Shown: one piece after another, positions 26,469 through 33,089 of the stretch | Position numbering within the stretch: position 1 is the first letter of the stretch | Layout: each line of letters opens with the position of its first letter | Origin: Streptomyces sporangiiformans | Lineage (GTDB): Bacteria; Actinomycetota; Actinomycetes; Streptomycetales; Streptomycetaceae | Assembly: GCF_005768555.2 (NCBI RefSeq) | Contig: NZ_VCHX02000182.1 | Coordinates: 20,002 to 84,001, forward strand | Direction of reading: 5' to 3' | Length of the DNA: 64,000 nucleotides | The notes under the pieces: generated by a model | Database searches by the model: none | What the model was told of the DNA's origin: nothing | The model's input: the letters and a program-made list of their open reading frames with translations, nothing else | Program-made: the position numbers and the translations under genes

Positions 26469-28059
26469 TCCGGTACACGCCCGGTTCGGTCACCGTCAGC
26501 CGCGTGAACTCGCCCCGCCGCTCCAGGCAGCCGCCCTCGGCGTACATCCAGGGCGAGAACGCGACGCGCACGGTCACCGAACCGGCCCGCCGCATCTGCA
26601 CGACCAGCTCATCGCTCGAGGAGCGGACCACGGAGGCGGGCGCCGAGACCAGCGGCACCGCACCACGGACCCGGAACACCTGCCAGTGGCTGTCCCGCCA
26701 CACCGGCTCCAGCCACGCGGGCCGGCTCCTGACCAGGCGCGCCTCGTCCTCGGCGTACCCGTCCGGCTGTCCGGCGGGCAGTACGACGAAGCCGACGGCC
26801 CACCGGTCCAGCCAGGCCCGGTATGTCGTGGCCGAGAACGTCCCGTCGTAGAAGAGGCGGCCGCGTTCCACGTCCAGCTGCCGGTTCCAGCCGCGGGCCA
26901 GGTTCACATGCGGGGCCAGCGCCGTGGCCTCGCGGTGGTTGCGGGCCGGGACCACCTCCACCCGGGTGCGGTCGGCGCCGAGCCGGTCCAGCGCGCCCAC
27001 GACACCGGTCGTGTCGGCGGCCCAGGCCGGCACGGTCGTGGACACCATCAGGTCGTCGCAGGTCTTCTTGCCCACCCAGCCCACGGAGAAGACCAGCGCG
27101 AGGACGAGCGCGACGCGTCTGTGTCCGGGCCCCCGCACCGCGAGCAGCGCGGCCAGCAGGGCGGCGGGCGCGAAGAGCTCGGCGAGCCGCTCCACGTTGG
27201 TGCCGATCGGCGAGGGGATCAGATACGTCAGGACCGTGCCGGCCGCGTACACGACGGCGGCCCACCGCAGCACCCGCCAGCCGCGCGGCGCCAGGGTCAG
27301 TACGGCGACACCGATCAGGACGGGCGGCCAGATCCGGGCCGCGGGCATCAACTGCTCGCCGGTGAACGGGAACAGCAGCGTGGTTCCCCCGACCACCACG
27401 ACCGGCGGCGCCATGAGCGCGGCCGCGCGCGCCCCGTCGCGTACGAGGGCGTGACCGGCACCCGCCACGACCAGGAACAGCCCGGCCACCGGGCTCGCCA
27501 TCGTCGCCAGCGCCGCGTACGCCACCGCCGGCGGCACCCGCCGCTCCCGTGTCAGCAGCACACAGGCCGCGATCCCGAAGGCGACGCCGAGCGCGAAGGT
27601 CGTACGGCCGGACGCGACGTTGCACCACAGCGCGAGCGAGGCGAGCAGCGCCGGGCCCAGCGGACGGCGGATCCCCGTACGGACGATCAGGACCGCGGCC
27701 AGCCAGCCGGCGAGCAGCCCGGCGACGACCGTGACCGTGCGCACTCCGAAGGCGGCCATCAAGTACGGCGAGATCAGGCTGTAGTTGGCGGTGTGCATCC
27801 CGCCGTACCAGAAGAGGCTGTACGCCGAGTCGCCATGCCGGGACACGAACTGGGCCCAGGCCTCCTGGGCCGCGAGATCCCCGCCACCGGTGGCGAGGAG
27901 CGCGCACCACACCGCGTACAGCGGAACCGTCAAAGCGGTGGCGAGCAGCGGAACGCGGTGGCGTCGGCAGAACTCCCGGAGCTGCTGCCGGAACGACCCC
28001 TTCCGGCCGGCGGCGGAGTCGGCCGGCAGGGCCGGGGACAGCTCGGCGGCAGAGACCAC
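26422..28059 (-). CDS. Polytopic GT-C-like membrane protein
   Basis: A 545-residue membrane protein with about ten hydrophobic segments in the first 350 residues and a soluble C-terminal domain of about 180 residues. The N-terminal loop has YSLFWYGGMHTANYSLISPYLM, which resembles the first extracytoplasmic loop of GT-C glycosyltransferases. The soluble part includes VEVVPARNHREATALAPHVN and GRLFYDGTFSATTYRAWLDRW. Convergent overlap with the GT87-PAP2 gene by 47 bases suggests a fixed pair. GTG start. The exact enzyme is not known. Confidence 0.75.
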   Translation of the reverse strand: MVSAAELSPALPADSAAGRKGSFRQQLREFCRRHRVPLLATALTVPLYAVWCALLATGGGDLAAQEAWAQFVSRHGDSAYSLFWYGGMHTANYSLISPYLMAAFGVRTVTVVAGLLAGWLAAVLIVRTGIRRPLGPALLASLALWCNVASGRTTFALGVAFGIAACVLLTRERRVPPAVAYAALATMASPVAGLFLVVAGAGHALVRDGARAAALMAPPVVVVGGTTLLFPFTGEQLMPAARIWPPVLIGVAVLTLAPRGWRVLRWAAVVYAAGTVLTYLIPSPIGTNVERLAELFAPAALLAALLAVRGPGHRRVALVLALVFSVGWVGKKTCDDLMVSTTVPAWAADTTGVVGALDRLGADRTRVEVVPARNHREATALAPHVNLARGWNRQLDVERGRLFYDGTFSATTYRAWLDRWAVGFVVLPAGQPDGYAEDEARLVRSRPAWLEPVWRDSHWQVFRVRGAVPLVSAPASVVRSSSDELVVQMRRAGSVTVRVAFSPWMYAEGGCLERRGEFTRLTVTEPGVYRISSGYGPSPGPAPRC

Positions 28060-28186
28060 GGTCAGCGTTTTCCGTTCGAAGTCTTCGAGGCTGTGTTCGT
28101 GTTGTCAGGTGCCAAGACGTTGTTGTGAACGGAAACGTTCAGTGAATTCCGGCCTGAGGACGTGGCCGGGCCGGGGCGAGCTCTCG

Positions 28187-28230
28187 GGGAGGCAGGGGCG
28201 GGGCGTAGGGAGGAGACGCCCCCGCCTCCC
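28187..28230 (-). terminator. Terminator hairpin downstream of the P450 gene
   Basis: GGGGAGGC-A-GGGGCG pairs with CGCCCC-C-GCCTCCC across a loop of about 16 bases, 13 bases beyond the P450 stop codon on the minus strand. Confidence 0.65.
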
Positions 28231-28242
28231 GCGCACCACAGG

Positions 28243-29487
28243 TCAACTGACGCTGACCTGCAGTTCCTTGACGCCGTTCAGCCAGGCCGAGCGTAGCCGC
28301 CGGGGGTCGCCTGCCAGTTGGAGGCCGGGCATCGTGTCGGCGATGGCGTTGAAGATGAGGTCGATCTCGAGCGTCGCCAGGGACTTGCCGAGGCAGAAGT
28401 GCGGGCCGCCGCCCCCGAAGCCGAGGTGGGGGTTCGGGTCACGGGTGATGTCGAAGGCCTCCGGCGCGTCGAAGACATCCGGGTCGTGGTTCGCGGAGGA
28501 GTAGAAGATGCCGACGCGGTCGCCCTTTCTGATCTGCTGCCCGCCGAGTTCGGTGTCCTGGGTCGCCGTGCGCTGGAAGGAGACGACGGGCGTCCCCCAC
28601 CGCACGATCTCCTCGGCCGTGGTGGCGGGGCGCTCCCTCTTGTAGAGGTCCCACTGGGCCGGGTGAGTGAGGAAGGCGTGCATGCCGTGACTGATGGCGT
28701 TGCGGGTCGTCTCGTTGCCCGCGACGGACAGCGCGAGCACGAAGAAGCCGAACTCGTCCGAGGCGAGGTTGCCCTCGTCCTCCGCGGCCACCAGCTTGGT
28801 GACGATGTCCTCGGCGGGGCACTGCTTCCGGTCGGCGGACATGTTCATCGCGTACGCGATGAGTTCGGTGGCCGATTCCTGACCGACCTCCTCGGTGATC
28901 GCGTACTCCGGGTCGTCGTACGAGATCATCTTGTTGGACCAGTCGAAGATCTTGAGGCGGTCCTCCTGCGGGATGCCGATGAGCTCGGCTATCGCCTGGA
29001 GGGGCAGTTCGCAGGCGACCTGGGTGACGAAGTCGAAGGCGCCGTCGGGGCCGGCGCCTGCGAGCGCGCTCTCGACGATCCGGCCGGCCCGGTTGCGCAG
29101 GGTCTCTTCGAGGGCGCGGATGGCGCGCGGCGTGAAGCCGCGCTGCACGATCTGGCGGACGCGCGTGTGCTCGGGCGGGTCCATGTTGAGGATGATCAGC
29201 CGCTGGGCGTCGATCGCGTCGCGCTGGATGTGCTCGTTGAAGCGGATGATCGCGGTGTTGAGGTAGGAGGAGAAGAGCTCGGGGTGCGTGGAGACGTACT
29301 TGACGTCCGCGTGCCGGGTGACGGCCCAGTAGCCCTCGTCCCCGAAGCCGGCGAGGCCGGGCTGTTGCGGAATCCAGTGGACCGGTTCGGTCCGGCGCAG
29401 CTCGGCGAACTCCGGGAGAGGCACACGGTGGTGCAGCAGATCGGGGTCGGTGAAGTCGAACCCGTCGGGCAGCGCTGGACAAGGCAT
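28243..29487 (-). CDS. Cytochrome P450, CYP125-like (sterol side-chain C26/27 hydroxylase type)
   Basis: A 414-residue P450 with I-helix AGNETTRN, ExxR EEIVR region, and heme loop FGGGGPHFCLGKS with the ligand Cys near residue 365. Its N-terminal half (FAELRRTEPVHW, ELPLQAIAELIGIPQEDRLK, DWSNKMISYDDPEYA) closely follows mycobacterial CYP125 as I remember it, which oxidises the cholesterol side chain. The ATG at 29487 is favoured by GGAG six bases upstream; 29535 is an alternative. It is divergent from a FadA5-like thiolase, the same arrangement as Rv3545c/Rv3546 in M. tuberculosis. A ferredoxin gene is at 42301. Confidence 0.88.
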   Translation of the reverse strand: MPCPALPDGFDFTDPDLLHHRVPLPEFAELRRTEPVHWIPQQPGLAGFGDEGYWAVTRHADVKYVSTHPELFSSYLNTAIIRFNEHIQRDAIDAQRLIILNMDPPEHTRVRQIVQRGFTPRAIRALEETLRNRAGRIVESALAGAGPDGAFDFVTQVACELPLQAIAELIGIPQEDRLKIFDWSNKMISYDDPEYAITEEVGQESATELIAYAMNMSADRKQCPAEDIVTKLVAAEDEGNLASDEFGFFVLALSVAGNETTRNAISHGMHAFLTHPAQWDLYKRERPATTAEEIVRWGTPVVSFQRTATQDTELGGQQIRKGDRVGIFYSSANHDPDVFDAPEAFDITRDPNPHLGFGGGGPHFCLGKSLATLEIDLIFNAIADTMPGLQLAGDPRRLRSAWLNGVKELQVSVS

Positions 29488-29825
29488 CGGCAACTCCAGG
29501 TCTTGCGACGGTCGGGTGCTGTTCTGACGGGTCATCAGGAACCGGGAATTGCCGTGAAGGTAGTAACGGGTTCTACAAGTCGCAAGAGGCATGACGCGCC
29601 GAATTGCGTGCGGAGTTCGTGCAGATCACCACTTCGGGAGCTGCAAGACCCTTGCGGTGCCAGGCCCCCGCTCAGCACACTGCATGAAGAACTAGAACGC
29701 GTACTAGTTCCTGGGCCGGACCAGGTCGTGACGGCCGGAACCATCAGTTGAGGAACCGAGGCGGCGAGCAACCAGGTCCGCGAGAGCGGCGGCGGTTCAG
29801 CCGCAGAGGAGGGCCTGGGTACCCA
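29488..29825. other. Divergent P450/thiolase promoter region
   Basis: The 338 bases between the P450 and thiolase genes carry no gene. The central feature is the palindrome at 29689-29710. The rest has moderate AT content around 29560-29700, consistent with two promoters facing outward. Confidence 0.6.
29689..29710. promoter_or_regulatory. KstR-box-like palindrome in the P450/thiolase promoter
   Basis: GAACTAG and CTAGTTC are perfect 7-base arms around AACGCGTA. Within it TAGAACGCGTACTA (29693-29706) fits the KstR consensus TnnAACnnGTTnnA with one mismatch. Similar sites occur at 40760 and 43974. Confidence 0.6.
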
Positions 29826-30995
29826 ATGGCCGCTGAACCCGTCATCGTCGAAGCCGTACGCACCCCCATCGGCAAGCGCTCAGGCGCGCTCGCCAATCTG
29901 CATGCCGCCTATCTCCTGGGCGAGACCTATCGTGAACTCCTCGCCCGCACCGGCATCCAGCCGGACTGCGTCGAGCAGATCGTCGGCGGTGCCGTCACCC
30001 AGGCCGGCGAACAGTCGGGCAACCCCGCCCGTACCGCGTGGCTCGCCATGGGCCTGCCGTACGAGACGGCGGCGACGACCGTGAACGCCCAGTGCGGATC
30101 GTCGCAGCAGGCCTCGCACATGGTCGCCAACATGGTCGCGGCCGGGGTCGTCGACATCGGTATCTCGTGCGGGGTCGAGGCGATGTCCCGCGTACCGCTG
30201 GGCTCCGCCTCCAGGCACGGGCCGGGAAAGCCGCAGCCCGACGAGTGGAACGTCGATCTGCCCAACCAGTTCGAGGCGGCCGAGCGCATCGCCCGCAACC
30301 GCGGCCTGACCCGCGAGAACGTCGACTCGCTCGGGCTCGTCTCCCAGGAACGAGCCGCGATCGCCTGGTCCGAGGAACGCTTCAAACGTGAGACGTTCGC
30401 CGTGCAGGTGCCCACCACCGAGGAGGAACAGCGCGCCGGGCAGGGCATGTGGCGGCTCGTCGACCGGGACGAGGGGCTGCGCGACACCTCCATGGAGGCG
30501 CTGGCCGCACTCAAGCCGATCATGCCGACGGCCGTGCACACCGCCGGCAACTCCTCGCAGATCTCCGACGGGGCCAGTGCCCTGCTGTGGGCGTCCAAGC
30601 GGATGGCCCGCGCGCTGAAGCTCAGGCCGCGCGCGCGGATCGTCGCCCAGGCCCTCGTCGGCACCGACCCCCACTACCACCTCGACGGCCCCATCGACGC
30701 GACCCGCGCGGTCCTCGGCAAGGCGGGCATGACCCTGAAGGACATCGACATCGTCGAGGTCAACGAGGCCTTCGCCTCCGTGGTCCTGAGCTGGGCCCAG
30801 GTCTTCGAACAGAACCTGGAAAAGGTGAACGTCAACGGCGGCGCGATAGCGCTCGGACACCCGGTGGGCGCCACGGGAGCGCGGCTCATCACCAGCGCCC
30901 TGCACGAACTGGAGCGCAGGGACAAGGAGTTCGCGCTCATCACGATGTGCGCGGGCGGGGCCCTGGCCACCGGGACGATCATTCAGCGGCTCTAG
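29826..30995 (+). CDS. Thiolase, FadA5-like (steroid side-chain 3-ketoacyl-CoA thiolase type)
   Basis: A 389-residue thiolase with the nucleophilic Cys in NAQCGSSQQA (about residue 90), the GHPVGATGAR histidine (about 345) and the second Cys in MCAGGALATGT (about 375). It cleaves 3-ketoacyl-CoA. The gene is divergent from a CYP125-like P450, which is how fadA5 and cyp125 sit in mycobacteria. The stop codon TAG (30993-30995) is the first bases of a 169-bp hairpin element, so the element's end either provided the stop or inserted immediately there. Start at 29826 with GAGGAGG some distance upstream. Confidence 0.9.
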   Translation: MAAEPVIVEAVRTPIGKRSGALANLHAAYLLGETYRELLARTGIQPDCVEQIVGGAVTQAGEQSGNPARTAWLAMGLPYETAATTVNAQCGSSQQASHMVANMVAAGVVDIGISCGVEAMSRVPLGSASRHGPGKPQPDEWNVDLPNQFEAAERIARNRGLTRENVDSLGLVSQERAAIAWSEERFKRETFAVQVPTTEEEQRAGQGMWRLVDRDEGLRDTSMEALAALKPIMPTAVHTAGNSSQISDGASALLWASKRMARALKLRPRARIVAQALVGTDPHYHLDGPIDATRAVLGKAGMTLKDIDIVEVNEAFASVVLSWAQVFEQNLEKVNVNGGAIALGHPVGATGARLITSALHELERRDKEFALITMCAGGALATGTIIQRL

Positions 30996-31160
30996 TGCCG
31001 CGACAGGCAACGTTCGCCCCGTCGCGACGCCCGGCACGCACTCTCGTCGCACCGGGCACAAGCCCAAGTACATCCAGTACGAGGGCCTGCACCCGGCACG
31101 CCGAGAGCACGCACCGGACGCCGCTCCTTGACGGGCAAACGTTACCTGCCGCGGCACTAG
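30992..31160 (-). mobile_element. 169-bp MITE-like element that folds as one long hairpin on the minus strand
   Basis: Terminal inverted repeats of 28 bases begin and end with CTAG (30992-30995, 31157-31160). Folding the minus-strand RNA gives three stacked stems: 28 pairs, 22 pairs and 18 of 19 pairs, with a final GUAC-UGGAU-GUAC hairpin at the centre. I count 14 G-U wobbles and no A-C mismatch within the stems on that strand. The same positions would be A-C mismatches on the plus strand. There is no transposase. It may be a MITE, and the strand bias argues that an RNA from the minus strand folds. CTAG could be the target duplication. Confidence 0.75.
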
Positions 31161-31163
31161 AAT
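31158..31163 (+). promoter_or_regulatory. Candidate -10 box (TAGAAT) at the element junction
   Basis: TAGAAT spans the right end of the hairpin element and the flanking AAT. It lies seven bases before a GTG (31170) that could be a leaderless start of the leader ORF. No -35 at the usual spacing is evident; TTGACG is at 31128, 24 bases away, too far. Confidence 0.3.
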
Positions 31164-31178
31164 CGTGGCGTGGCATTC

Positions 31179-31208
31179 ATGAGCACCCCGCACTGCTGCT
31201 TCTTGTGA
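31179..31208 (+). CDS. Putative leader peptide MSTPHCCFL
   Basis: A nine-codon frame, ATG to TGA, encodes MSTPHCCFL; an in-frame GTG at 31170 would extend it by VAF. Its last codons (TGCTTC) can pair with GAAGCA at 31213-31218, and a terminator-like hairpin follows at 31221. The downstream gene is a probable ribosome-methylating resistance gene. This layout is that of translational attenuation, where a stalled ribosome on the leader changes the RNA fold. The peptide itself has no known relative. Confidence 0.5.
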   Translation: MSTPHCCFL

Positions 31209-31220
31209 TCGGGAAGCATT

Positions 31221-31248
31221 GAGGGCGATGCCGGACGGCGTCGCCCTC
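31221..31248 (+). terminator. Attenuator-like hairpin after the leader peptide
   Basis: GAGGGCGATGCC (31221-31232) pairs with GGCGTCGCCCTC (31237-31248) as 12 base pairs, one of them G-U, closing a GGAC loop. It is followed by CTTGGTGT, a weak U-containing tail. It stands 146 bases before the methyltransferase start, so it fits a conditional terminator. Confidence 0.6.
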
Positions 31249-31393
31249 CTTGGTGTGCCCGCCGCGTGAACCATGCTCCCAGCGCTGCCCGTACCGAGGC
31301 GGCCGGGCGCCGGGCCCGTTCCTTCCTGGGGCGGCGACTTCCCGAGCGCGTGCAGGCACGGTCCCTTCCCTTCACCGTTGCCCGGAGTGCCTT

Positions 31394-32242
31394 GTGCCCG
31401 TGTTACTTCCCCCTGCCCTCGAACCGTTCCTCGACCTGCTGCGCTGCCCGACGTGCCGCACCCGTCTCCACCCCGACCACGGCGCACTGCGCTGCCCGGC
31501 GGGCCACACCTTCGACATCGCCCGCCATGGCTACGTCAGCCTCCTGACGGGCGCCCGCGCCACCAGCGGCGACGACGCGGACATGGCCCGGGCCCGGGAC
31601 CGGTTCCTGTCCACCGGCAGGTACGAGCCCGTCCGCCAGGCCGTGGCCCGCCTGGTGGCCGACGCCGTGCCCGAGCAGGGCACGGTCGTGGACGTCGGAT
31701 GCGGCACGGGCTACTACCTGGCCGGCGTACTCGACCGGCTGCCCGGCACCCGCGGTCTGGGCCTGGACACCTCGGTGCGCGCTCTGCGCTCAGCGGCCCG
31801 CGCCCATGAGCGAGCCGCCGCCGTGACCTGGGACGTCTTCCGTCCCTTCCCGCTGGCCGACGGGGTGGCCGACATCGTGCTGAACGTGTTCGCCCCGCGC
31901 AACCCGTCCGAGTTCCACCGGGTGTTGCGCCCGACCGGCCGGCTGGTCGTCGTGCGTCCTACCCGGCGGCACCTGGCCGAGCTGCGCGGCCAGGTGCCCG
32001 CGATGGTCACGATCGACCCGGCCAAGGAGCAGCGCCTGCACCGGGCGCTGGCCCCCTTCTTCGAGGCCGCCGATACCGAGCAGGTCGAGTACGCCACGTC
32101 CCTGACCAGGCTGGAGGCGCTCGACCTGGTGGGGATGACGCCGAGCGCACGCCACCTGAACCGTGCAGACCTGGACGATCACGTCCCCTTGCCACACCAG
32201 GTCACCGTCTCCTTGCTGGCCACCGCCTACCGGCCTCGGTGA
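31394..32242 (+). CDS. 23S rRNA (guanine-N1) methyltransferase, RlmA/TlrB-like
   Basis: A 282-residue protein with an N-terminal zinc finger (LRCPTCRTRL ... LRCPAGHTFD) and a SAM domain (TVVDVGCGTGYYLAGVLDRL, DVFRPFPLADGVADIVLNVF). This is the RlmA family; TlrB of the tylosin producer methylates G748 of 23S rRNA and confers macrolide resistance. Whether this copy is a housekeeping or a resistance enzyme is not clear. The GTG at 31394 follows GGAG. The fourth codon is the rare TTA (31403-31405), which in Streptomyces requires the bldA tRNA. A leader peptide and hairpin precede it, so induction is likely. Its end overlaps the convergent ECF gene by 41 bases. Confidence 0.88.
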   Translation: MPVLLPPALEPFLDLLRCPTCRTRLHPDHGALRCPAGHTFDIARHGYVSLLTGARATSGDDADMARARDRFLSTGRYEPVRQAVARLVADAVPEQGTVVDVGCGTGYYLAGVLDRLPGTRGLGLDTSVRALRSAARAHERAAAVTWDVFRPFPLADGVADIVLNVFAPRNPSEFHRVLRPTGRLVVVRPTRRHLAELRGQVPAMVTIDPAKEQRLHRALAPFFEAADTEQVEYATSLTRLEALDLVGMTPSARHLNRADLDDHVPLPHQVTVSLLATAYRPR

Positions 32243-33089
32243 CCACGAGCGGGCGCGTGCGCGCCTGTTGACCGAGCGGGGCCTCGAAGGCGACCGCGGT
32301 CTCGAAAGCCGCTCGGCGGGTGGCCCGGCGCAGGGCCTTGAGGACGGTTGCGCCCAGGGTGACGGTCAGGACGACCGTGACCGCCGCCCGGCCGAGGTCC
32401 CAGCCGAGCGAGGTGGCGAGGCAGTACGCCAGGAAGCGGGCGAGGTTGGCGTCGACGCCGTCGTGCGGGTCGAAGGCGACGCTCGACGTCAGCGCGTCCA
32501 TGAAGGGCCAGCCGGCCAGGTTCATGAGCGTGCCGTACGCGAAGGCCGCGACGCAGCCGTATACGGCGAGCATGAGCAACTCCCAACGGCCGCGCAGGCG
32601 GTCGGGGCCGGGCAGCAGTCCCGCGCCCATGGTGAACCACCCCATGCTGAGCATCTGGAACGGCATCCACGGCCCGACCCCGCCGGTGAGCAGCGCGGAC
32701 GCGAACATGGTGACCGCCCCGAGCACGAACCCGAAGCCGGGGCCGAGAACTCTGCCGCTCAGGACCATCAGGAAGAACATCGGCTCGATCCCGGCCGTCC
32801 CCGCCCCGATCGGGCGCAACGCGGCCCCGGTCGCCGCCAGCACCCCGAGCATGGCCACGGCCTTCGCCCCGATCCCCGACTCGGAGATCGCCGCACCGAC
32901 GACCCCGACCAGGAGCACGAGCAGCCCGGCGAAGAGCCAGGGTGCGTCCTGGGCGTGGGCGCTGATCTGCGAGGTGGGCCCGGCGAAGAGGGGCCAGGTG
33001 AAGGCGGCCAGGCCGATGGCGCTGACGAGGGTGAGGGCGGTGAGGGAGCGGGGGCCCAGGCGGATGGGGCGGGCTTGGGCCTGGGTCAT
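32202..33089 (-). CDS. ECF transporter S component (substrate-binding membrane protein)
   Basis: A 295-residue integral membrane protein with about six to eight hydrophobic segments (LTALTLVSAIGLAAFTWPLF, LFAGLLVLLVGVVGAAISES, GPGFGFVLGAVTMFASALLT, PFQMLSMGWFTMGAGLL). It follows the ATPase and EcfT genes with an ATGA overlap, so it is the substrate-specific S component of the same complex. The operon lies under a cobalamin riboswitch, so cobalamin, or cobalt, is the likely substrate. It has the GxxG-rich pattern of S components but no signature that separates substrates by eye. Confidence 0.85.
   Translation of the reverse strand: MTQAQARPIRLGPRSLTALTLVSAIGLAAFTWPLFAGPTSQISAHAQDAPWLFAGLLVLLVGVVGAAISESGIGAKAVAMLGVLAATGAALRPIGAGTAGIEPMFFLMVLSGRVLGPGFGFVLGAVTMFASALLTGGVGPWMPFQMLSMGWFTMGAGLLPGPDRLRGRWELLMLAVYGCVAAFAYGTLMNLAGWPFMDALTSSVAFDPHDGVDANLARFLAYCLATSLGWDLGRAAVTVVLTVTLGATVLKALRRATRRAAFETAVAFEAPLGQQARTRPLVVTEAGRRWPARRR

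Noticed and set aside
31128..31133. TTGACG as a -35 box for the leader transcript
   Set aside because: It is 24 bases from TAGAAT; normal spacing is 16-19.
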